Made by a program: the position numbers and the translations under genes. Below the pieces are notes generated by a model. It had not been told where the DNA came from, searched no databases, and saw nothing but the letters and a program-made list of their open reading frames with translations. Shown in pieces: positions 54,505 to 64,000 of a stretch of DNA of 64,000 nt. The stretch's first letter is position 1, and the number at the start of each line of letters is the position of its first letter. The stretch covers positions 9,009,001 to 9,073,000 of the forward strand of contig NC_090796.1 of the NCBI RefSeq assembly GCF_040054535.1. Direction: 5' to 3'. Source of the DNA: Antennarius striatus. Taxonomy: Eukaryota > Chordata > Actinopteri > Lophiiformes > Antennariidae.

Positions 54505-57248
54505 GTGGGTCATGAGTCAGTTGCCATGCGTCTTGTCATGGTGACCAGGCCCCGTACCCCTTCCCCCCTCCTCTGGTTGGTCCAGCTTTTGTTGTGGTTT
54601 CACAATCATGGACCTCAGCTGACAGAGGCAGCACCCCCATGCCCCACCCTCTGTGCCTGCTCCAATCAGGCAAGCCGTGTCATCTGTACAAGAAAGAGTT
54701 TAGAGCAAGTCCCAGAAAGTATTTCGGAGAACACAAGATACCTCAATCTACAGGAGAACTCAATTCAGGTAAAAATGCCTTCATCTATTAACAAACCATG
54801 CATTAAGACTGAATTAGTATACAGTAATCCCTTGTTACTCGCAGTTAAGGCGTTCCAGGACCACCCGCAAAGAAACGAAATTCCGTGGTATAGTGACAAA
54901 CTATTCTATTATTTACGGTAATTTAAACATTTATGAACCCTCCCCATACTGATATTAAACCACCTTCTATCTGTATTACCTTTTCCCACAGTCTTATATA
55001 CTGTTCACAGTGCTTTTAAGTATTTCTTTAATAGACGGAGGTGCGCTGCGTTCCGTGAGTCTCGGAAAGCAACCGGATGCTGTCAGCCAATAGCGTGCGC
55101 GTATGATATCACATGACTACCTACTAAAAATCCACAATGTATTGAAGCCGGACATCTTGAAGCGCGAATACGCGAGGGATTACTGTAGTATGACAGAGTT
55201 AATTCCTATGTTGTTACAACATGTCCCCATGTTTTGTGTTTCAACATCAGATGATCAAGTCTGACACATTTAAGCACCTGCGGCATTTGGAAATCCTCCA
55301 GCTCTCCAAGAACCACATCCGGCAAATTGAAGTGGGAGCTTTCAATGGCCTTCCTAACCTCAACACACTGGAACTTTTTGACAACCGTCTCACGGTGGTA
55401 CCATCACAAGCCTTTGAGTACCTCAGCAAGCTAAGGGAACTATGGCTTCGAAACAACCCTATCGAGACTCTACCGGCATTTGCCTTTCACCGTGTTCCCT
55501 CTTTACGTCGTCTTGATCTTGGGGAACTTAGAAAGCTGGATTTCATCTCAGAGGCTGCTTTTGAAGGTCTTGTCAACTTGCGCTTCTTGAATCTTGGCAT
55601 GTGTGGCTTGAAGGATATCCCTAACCTCACCCCTCTTGTACGACTAGAGGAGCTGGAGCTGTCAGGAAACCAGCTGGGGATAGTCAGGCCTGGATCTTTT
55701 CAAGGACTAGTGTCACTTCGCAAGCTGTGGCTAATGCATTCCAGAGTGTCAGTTATTGAACGTAATGCTTTTGATGACCTCAAAAATTTGGAGGAGCTCA
55801 ACCTCTCACACAACTCCCTGCATTCTCTGCCCCATGATCTCTTCACCCCTTTGCACCAGCTGGAGAGGGTACATCTCAACCACAACCCTTGGGTATGCAA
55901 CTGCGATGTTCTTTGGCTCAGCTGGTGGCTGAAAGAAACAGTTCCCAGTAACACAACATGCTGTGCTCGCTGCCATGCACCTCCCGGCCTAAAAGGAAAG
56001 TACATTGGCGAACTTGACCAGAGCCACTTTACCTGCTATGCCCCAGTGATAGTTGAGCCCCCAACTGACCTCAATGTCACTGAAGGCATGGCTGCCGAGC
56101 TGAAATGTCGTACTGGAACATCAATGACCTCTGTGAACTGGTTCACTCCAAATGGCACTCTTATGACCCACGGATCATACAGAGTGAGAATCTCAGTGCT
56201 CCATGATGGAACACTGAATTTCACAAATGTGACCGTGCAGGACACTGGACAGTACACTTGTATGGTGACCAATTCTGCCGGAAACACCACTGCAACTGCT
56301 GTGCTCAATGTATCTGCTTCTGACCCCAGCAACAGCTACAGCTATTTCACCACTGTCACTGTGGAAACAGTGGAGACAGTGAGAGGAGATGAGGAGAACT
56401 CAGCAAGACAGTACATTAACGAGACCTTCATAGATATTCCTAATCCCACCGTTCAAAGAGGGGTGTTAGAGGGCCGGCCTGGCATCACTATATCACCGTC
56501 TGCTTCTTCTCTGTCCTCATTGTCTCCACGAGCCAACAGAGGTACTGAAAATGCAGTGACTGTCTCCATAATAGATGTGACTAACATTCCAGGCCTGGAT
56601 GATGTAATGAAAACAACTAAAATCATCATTGGTTGCTTTGTGGCCATCACTTTTATGGCAGCTGTAATGTTGGTTGTGTTCTATAAGCTCCGGAAGCAGC
56701 ACCAACTACACAAGCATCATGGTCCTGCAAGAGCCATTGAGATTGTCAATGTAGAAGATGAGATTGGAGCTGGCGCCGGGAGTGGCATCTCGGGTGGCTC
56801 AACTATGAATTCTGGCAATGTTGGGGAAGGAACCCTAAGAATACATCATCCAGAAATAGTCAACCTTCCCAATATTGGCCGCACAGACACTCTCAACCAT
56901 TACTACAAGACCCATCATTTCAACAATAATGTTATGGGTCTTAGTATTGGCAGCGAAGGGATGGGACCAGGAGGGATCCACAATAGCAAGAACCAGCAAG
57001 GCCATGATATCCCAATCTCCTGTACCTCTGTCCCAATCTCTACATCTAATCTGCTCTCTTCATCAGGCAATGGTACCAACACCAACCCCAATTCTATGTC
57101 TCCACCACTGCCGATGTCCCTCCCCATGCCTACCATGGGTTTACATGGATCGATCAAGGGTTTCATGGGCCAAAACCAGAATCCCCAAATGGAGCCTCTT
57201 CTCTTCAAGGGGAACTCAAAGGAAAACGTCCAAGAGACTCAGATTTAA
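54505..57248 (+). CDS. lrrc4b: Leucine-rich repeat-containing protein 4B (NGL-3)
   Basis: Postsynaptic type I adhesion receptor; mammalian NGL-3 binds LAR-family receptor tyrosine phosphatases across the synapse and PSD-95 through its C-terminus. Exons 54505-54768 and 55251-57248 join in phase 0 to 753 residues (human about 713). A hydrophobic signal segment ([11 protein letters not shown], about 23-33) precedes the LRRNT Cys cluster ([16 protein letters not shown], about 46-61). About nine LRRs follow, then LRRCT ([16 protein letters not shown], about 297-350), a C2-type Ig domain (about 351-440, ending [14 protein letters not shown]), a Ser/Thr-rich stalk, a TM segment ([20 protein letters not shown], about 546-565) and a tail ending ETQI, a class I PDZ ligand. 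[19 protein letters not shown] and [10 protein letters not shown] point to LRRC4B rather than LRRC4 or LRRC4C. Which teleost co-orthologue (ba/bb) it is cannot be told. The cytoplasmic tail is longer and Gly/Ser/Asn-rich. Confidence 0.95.
54822..55185. mobile_element. MITE inside the lrrc4b coding-region intron
   Basis: CAGTAATCCCTTGTTACTCGC at the left, TACGCGAGGGATTACTG at the right, TA on both flanks (54820-54821 and 55186-55187). 364 bp, the best preserved member of the family also found in cog7. It fills most of the 482-bp intron 54769-55250. Confidence 0.9.
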
Positions 57249-58650
57249 AGCAAAACGAGAGGGTAGAGAGAGAGTGAGTAAGAGTCGGAGACAGAGAGGG
57301 GATTGATGTTGGGTTCATGCGTGGAATGATTAGACACTAGAGTGCATTGACATTACACCAGGAGAGGATAGACTGACATGGCAATGCACAAACACATAGA
57401 CTTAGCAGTGACAGTGTACTGAGCCAAGGATTACCACAATGGACACTTGTGTTTGTAGTAATGATCGTGGCCATGGGGATCAAGGAATGGACATTGCTAC
57501 AATGTAAATCTGTGCCAAAGCAAATGTTTTTTGCAGTATCTACAAGCTGTGTTCTCATAGGGAAAACTAGCCTTTCAACCGGTCCCCAAATCAGTGTTGG
57601 CCAGCAGAGATGAAAGACATGAATAGCACCCACCACACCGACGACCTGAAATATCACAGAACAACACCCAAGAGACATTCTTCTTCAACACAAAACACAA
57701 GCCACACTCTCTCTCTCTCAAGTGACTCAATAGACTCCCTCAAGGTGACAATTATGTAGGCATAAATAGATGGACAAAAAGGTACAGTGCAGTACAAACT
57801 ACTGTGAAAAATCCACAAATTATATAAATATATTTTCATTTAAATATGTATCATTGCAGACACAGATATTTTGGGGTGTATAAGCTGGTACAGTTTGTTT
57901 CTTTGTGAATAATCAGGGGTGGTGATAGTGACGGTTGGTTATGATACATGTTTTAAGTTTGGCTACTTCTCAGAAACATAAGGGCTCAATTGCAACACTC
58001 ATTGTGAATCTTTGAATTGGCTTTGTGACATGAAGTCCAATTAGGTTGTAGAACAGTAAATGCAGATCTCTGTTTGACAGACTTTTTTGTTGCTTCAGTA
58101 AAAATCATAACAAACTTTTGTGTTCTGAGAGTGTATTATGTATTTTGTAAAAGCCAGCTTCTTGATATTTGAATTGACAATTCTGATACTTAAATGCCAG
58201 CATCAAAAGAGAGGTGATCAAATGCAAGGACCTGTATGGTTAAATTAAGTGTTGACCGTGTGTTATTTGACTCTGATCAGTAGCCAGATATTTGCTTTTA
58301 GACAGGAATTTGATATGACCTCCTTGCTCATGGTCATTGTAATCATGCCATAACTGCTGTCATAATGATGATAAAGACATCAAATTGCAACAGCGTTCAA
58401 GAAGGGATTACACATCCATATTAGATGATTGGAATGAATGGAAATGTACAGTATATTAATAATAATAATGTCTGGTTGTTTGCCAATTGTAAGATCCACA
58501 TTTTTACAGTGTAACTTTCATATGTTAAATGACATTTACGCTTCTTGCGTTTCACCAATGTATTCCTTTATTTTTGTTAGTTTGATATAATGTGTACAGT
58601 TGTCTAGCCATGTATCATTACGTGTGAAATAAATCAATCATATAATTGGT
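57249..58650 (+). other. lrrc4b 3' UTR with poly(A) signal
   Basis: Non-coding sequence after the stop. AATAAA at 58628-58633 followed by GT-rich sequence is a good candidate transcript end. ATT-rich elements are common. Confidence 0.6.
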
Positions 58651-61600
58651 TGTGGCTGGTCAATATGGCAACCACATAAGGAAAGAGTGAGACATTATGC
58701 AGGCCTCTCTGTTAAAGCTGGATTGAATGTATGGTTTGTGGCTCAGCCATTACTCATGCCTCTAATGACGGGCTGCTCTATTAACATGTTCAGATGGTCT
58801 TTTAGTCACTCTGTTGTAGACGTTCCTCAGGCACCACTGGTTTTGGGAAATGAGTGTTTATAACAGAACATGCTGCTTCTATTCTTCATCAAATAACTTT
58901 TGTCTCAAATTAGCCCTTCATAGCTTCATCCATGGTTATTCTTTCATGGTAGTTTAGAAATGGCTTGAAAAAATAAATATATTCAGAAAACTACTTTTTT
59001 CATAAAAGGCTGTAAAACAAAAAAAAATAAAAAAATAAAATGTTTGTTGCAATTGAGCAAGAACTGGACCTGCAACCAGTTATTTCTAGATAAATGTACC
59101 TGAGATAGAATCATCAACATATCATCAAGGTTCTTGACTATGTTCAATGCTAAGCTTGTAAGTCTTAAATTGATCTGGTTATCCTTATGTTGCCATATGC
59201 AAGATGATCAAGTAGCTCTAGCAGCCTTTTTCAAAAACTGTGTTAGTATTTCAGGTCATGAATGTCACTCAAAACCATAAAATGTAAATGTGTTGCAACC
59301 CACTGGGCAGAGTTCAACTTCAGCTCCGCAGAGACACAAATAGAATCTGAATGAAGGATAAAAAGACAACATATGGCCTCTCCCTTGATGTGCCACATTT
59401 GGTGGCTCTGCAGTCGGATTTCAAAGAGCATACTAGATGCCTCCTTGTGCCGTGTGTGAGGGTACATCCCTACATGTTAACCGTGGAACAAATTGTCTTA
59501 CATTCACACTACTGTAGCGGTGTTTAATTGTGATGGTGACTCACCTAATCAGCACAGAAATGTTCCTTTCATTCTTCTGGAGATCTATAATATGCAACAA
59601 GCAGAGTTATCAGTATCATTAACATGCAGTGGAAATGCAAGGGCGCTTTGTTCATCTTAGTATAGTGGATGCCACTGTATAGAATTTCATACAATAAAAA
59701 CAGGTTCACTCCACACTTGTGAAATAAATATTAACATATGACCCCTTTCAAAGAAGATCTCAAGCTTGACATTGGAAGGTGAATGTGCATTTATATGCAT
59801 ATTGGGCAGTTGTGCCTCACTGTATTCCATTGATTTATATTGATTCATTCAGGTATAGATTGAGTACTGGTATATGTATATAATCTGAGGCTTACCGTGA
59901 TTGCTTCAGCCCAGAAGATTGTTGGTTTGTTAGAGGTAAAACTTATTGAAATGAATTTTCATATCTGAGATATGAAATTGCAAGACAAGAAAATGGGACT
60001 GACCTTTTGTTTGTTATAAGGTAAGCTTTTCTGTTTGACAAAATTAAATTAAGGTAACTTGGGTCTTTTTTGGAATTGTTTAAAAAGTGAGCGAAAGAGT
60101 AGTGTTATGCCTAAAAAATAGATCACTAAAATACAAAATGATTAAAAAAACAAATTCATTTTGTTTTCTTTTTCTCTCTTTTATTTTCAGGTGTTGTATC
60201 TCTGTGTGATATCAGTTTGGATATATATGTATTGTCATTTCATGTACTGTTTTCACACATTCATTCAGGTACACAGTCTGGCAGAAGGGTATTTCTTCAA
60301 CATTAGCAAGATTACCATGTGCTGTACTTGCACTTCAATGACTGTCATTCAATGACTGAGAGGTATATTATTTCTTTTTGCTTTTTCTGTTTTCTGTTTT
60401 GCACCTGCTGTAAGGAATTATTCCGCTATTAGACACCACTCTCATTCTTTGTTGTGATTTCATCCTACAGAGCACCGCAACTAACTATATGAGAAATGAG
60501 TTAACAAGTTTAACAATATGATGTTTCAAATAAGTTATTGCGTGAAATTTTATAAAACAAAATGAAAAAAAAAATGTCTGAAAGAAGTGTGTTTAAATTT
60601 TTTTGTTTTTGTTTTGTGATTTTTTTTGGTTTACATACTTAAACAAGGAGACAGGAAACACATTTTCAAGTTAGTGTAGGTGCACACAGTGGGCTCCTTC
60701 AACATTACAGCAAATGTTTTCATGCAGAATATGCAGTAACTGATGAACAGGAATGAAAGAAGGCTCATAATTTTTTAGGAATAATTTTTTCATGAATTAT
60801 TCAACACAAGATTTGACCAGTGATTAAGACAGGCTGCTGTAGATGTACAATTACAAATTCAACACAACATAGCTACATCCTGTAATCACCACAACATGGT
60901 GACTGCCTCAATAAAGCAAATGGTCCATCATGACAAATTAGTAAAGTTGCATATTAACCTACCTTATGTTTTTTTTTTATTAGCATATGCTTTTAATTTG
61001 TGACAATACGGAGAAAAATTCCTTTGGCAAATTTAAAGACTCCCATGAAAGTCAGGATTTAAAGCAACTCAGTGGAACTGGGTCATGTTTCTTACAACTC
61101 CAGATGAGGTAAACTACAGTAATTCATTTTTACTGGTTACAAATGCATAAGACACATAATTACTTTGTACTTTATTACTATTTCTTTAAATCATTGAAAG
61201 AACACATTGTGATTTCCTCTTTGGTATTATGTGCTTCATTTCATTTGCATGCTCCACATTTGATATTTTTACATTTACTTTCAACCCCAAGGTAAGGTGA
61301 AATTGTATAGACTTGCAAGTTTCCACTTGTCCAACTCACGTTATAAAAATAACAACCTCGAGGGATTCATGTATTAACTTAATGAAGCAACCATGAACGA
61401 TTACATTGAATTTGAATGATATGTTTAGATGAATGTTTGGGTGGAGAGATATTTTTTTTAAAAAGTCTTCAGGGGCACTATGCAAAGCCATTTTCATGAA
61501 TATACTTGTGCTTGTCTTTTCTCCAGCCTGTAGAGATCTGAGTCCCTAAAGAGTTATTGGACATAATATTAAAAGCCTTTATTCTGAAATAGCAATAGAA

Positions 61601-64000
61601 AAAGACAGCCACCGTACTTTGTCATTACCTCATAATGTTTTCTGAAACTCGAAGCAAAGAACAATATCAAACCCAGTGTTCCGGTGAAGTGCCCCGAGGT
61701 GACCAATTTTCAAGTAGATTATTAATATCTGTGTTTCGCAGCTTTTTGCTGTTTCTCAGCTTAAGTTAGCGAGCAAACATTCTGTATAATGAATCCTGAC
61801 AGAGAACGGGAATTTTCCTTTTTCTTGCTATATTTGAAAAGGGTGCCGCTCATGGGGGAATAAGGGGCGGGGGGTGGGGGGCTTTGAGTGTATGCAGCAG
61901 AAAAGAATATATTAAAATGCACCAAAGATGAAAGAGAAATGTTTAAATGTACATACACTTAGAGTGTTCTGTGATGTGTTCATGAATATAATGGTACAGG
62001 GTAGACTCACTCTGAAATCAAAAACATCAAGATGTTTCTACCCTCACAGCATGAAGCAAAAAATATCCAACAGAAGAAAGAGTGTTTATCAAAACAATCT
62101 CCCAATTGTAAAAATGTGGATTTAAGACTTGGTTTTGCAGTGCTCCCTTCGAATGCTTATGGTGGCATCTTTGCGAACTATGCTTCATTCTCTCCTTTTT
62201 TTCTCTGCTGTCTTTTTCCTTCAAATTCAATGACCTCCCAGCTGTGTGTTTCTCGAGGGATTCCCTTGCTCCCCTGGCCCTCAGACAGACTGCAGAGTCT
62301 ATGGGGAAGCTAACACAACATAAACTTTAATGTGAGGCAGAGATGTCTGGGAGCTGCAATGTCACCGATCAAGGAACTGTGAGAATGTGGCAGCCTATTG
62401 TTTCATCACAGACATTACATGTATTTAAAATGAGCTTGAGCATCTTTACAGTGGTGTAAAGCAAATTCTGTGGCCTATTTAGGCATTGCTCATATTAGAA
62501 TAGACCACACCAGAGTGTGTAGGCTTGGCTCCAACTGAGAACCAAAAGAATTATGGAAAGCATGAGAAAAAGATCACGTTGACCCAGTTGGACTCATTTT
62601 GCATAAGATGGATAAAAGGAAATCCTTTTGATTTAAAGTCTGCTCTTTGTTTAAAGATTCAGTTTTTAACTGCTGTTACTTGGAACTGTGTTGGTGAATG
62701 TATGAACTCACTAGGGCTTTCTCTCACTGTACTGAGCATACTTTGCTTTTGTTTCAGTCTATATTTAGATTCCCTCTCTTCTTCCTGTTTCATTAAGAGT
62801 CATGCAGCAGATCCTTTGATTGGGGAGTATTGCTTTCTTCCACACCGAAAGATCTCTATGAATAATCCAGAGGGAGAATACACAAACGTACTTGGTGAAC
62901 ATGCATTTTGTGTCTTGGCATTCAGGAACGCTTGTAAACAGCTGACGGTTTTCGTAGATTCTGACGATAAAACACTCAAACTGAGCGACATGACATCATG
63001 TGGGAAAATGTGCTTCTTTTTCCACTAAATGCTGCTGAAATACTGGTGATATACTGTGCGTGTGTCTGTGTGTGTGTTTGTGTATGTGACAAGTATATTA
63101 ATTAATGGAAACAGGAACTAGTAGATCAGTAACTAACCAGTAGAGTAAATGAAATGTATGTATTCATGTAACTGTGTATGTAACACTAAGACATTTTAAA
63201 CTTTTAATAGAGTGAGAATGTGAAAGTGCGGTAAATTATGGTGGAATTAGCCTGATTAACTAATTCATAGACTTCAATTTGCTACAATCACTCAGCAGCA
63301 CAAAAATATGTTGGATTCAATTAAAAATGAGAGATACTGTAAAAATAGAGCGCAGCGGGATACTTCATACTTCAAGTCTCTCCGTTACCAGAAATAACAA
63401 AAAAAGAAAGAACTTTTTCCAATGTCTCACCAACGCTCCCTGTTATACTGCAGGCCTATGCTGGGAGAGTAATCACTGTCCTATGAATATTTTCCTTCCA
63501 GCATACATTATGAGCAAACACTTCCTGTTGTAATTACTGGAGGAAGATACGAAGCAAATTGTTCCCCAGTGCATGCACTCCCACACACAAATACACTTTT
63601 CAGACACTGTGCTGATGTTGTTGTTAGATTATTACACTTACTGGAATATTGATTCACCATAACTGCAGATAGGAGTAATGTTTTACTTAGCTTGGTTAAT
63701 GCGGCAGGTTTTACATTTTATGGCTCTGTGAATTATGAAGTGACTTTTACTTAGTCTGTTGATGCTTCAATTATAATCCCAAATTAAGCTCTGGCACTGA
63801 TTGCTAAAGCAACCGTGCAGCATTTTAGGGAACGATTGATCAATAAGATCAACAAGCCTCATGTTTATATAGTCAATATGAATCTGCAACAGCAGCATTT
63901 AAAAAAAATGAAATAGTAAAGCCTGATCGGTTCAGGAGCAGCAAAATCCAATCACAGGCACTCACAATGTAAAAATTTTATCTCTTATTCTATACAATAT
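58651..64000. other. No recognisable gene
   Basis: AT-rich DNA to the end of the window. The longest open frame (62525-63028, 167 codons) has no domain, no biased composition and no splice partner. No clear repeats beyond short homopolymer and TG tracts. Confidence 0.6.

Noticed and set aside
62525-63028. 167-codon open frame at the right end
   Set aside because: No recognisable domain, AT-rich codon use like the surrounding DNA, poor start context and no conserved-looking motif. Length alone is within chance in 64 kb of six frames.

Overview
This window is vertebrate nuclear DNA, almost certainly from a teleost fish. The evidence is AT-rich intergenic sequence, long (CA)n/(TG)n microsatellites, short spliced genes with GT-AG introns, teleost-type SINE, LINE and hAT/Tc1-mariner-like fragments, and proteins whose closest relatives (from memory) are vertebrate COG7, USP31, HS3ST2 and LRRC4B. 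The species cannot be named from the sequence alone.

Layout: (1) 878-7264 (+): cog7, 17 coding exons, complete at 769 codons. (2) 9562-20740 (+): usp31, a ubiquitin-specific protease, 16 coding exons, 1293 codons, followed by a probable long 3' UTR. (3) About 23.0-33.9 kb: no convincing coding gene, but it holds a LINE 3' end and two hairpin-forming sequences, one of them miRNA-precursor-like. (4) 33909-38634 (-): hs3st2, two coding exons, 370 codons. The group cog7/usp31/hs3st2 matches a neighbourhood on human chromosome 16p12, which supports the gene calls. (5) 42226-44198 (+): a small four-exon gene (140 codons, first exon non-coding). I cannot assign it to a named family. Its upstream region carries a triple GAAAGT array, a textbook interferon-stimulated response element. 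This is the best candidate for an undescribed system: a putative fish interferon-stimulated gene encoding a small alpha/beta (Rossmann-like) protein. (6) 50.3-58.6 kb (+): lrrc4b (NGL-3), with a non-coding 5' exon, a large first intron and two coding exons (753 codons). The coding sequence is split inside the LRR region by a 482-bp intron, three quarters of which is a TA-flanked MITE. (7) 58.6-64 kb: no gene seen.

The genes do not form a pathway. cog7 and hs3st2 both act in the Golgi, usp31 is a deubiquitinase, lrrc4b is a synaptic adhesion receptor, and the small gene looks immune-inducible. Exon boundaries were set by hand from reading-frame continuity, GT/AG sites and remembered family sequences. 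UTR limits and transcription starts are estimates.
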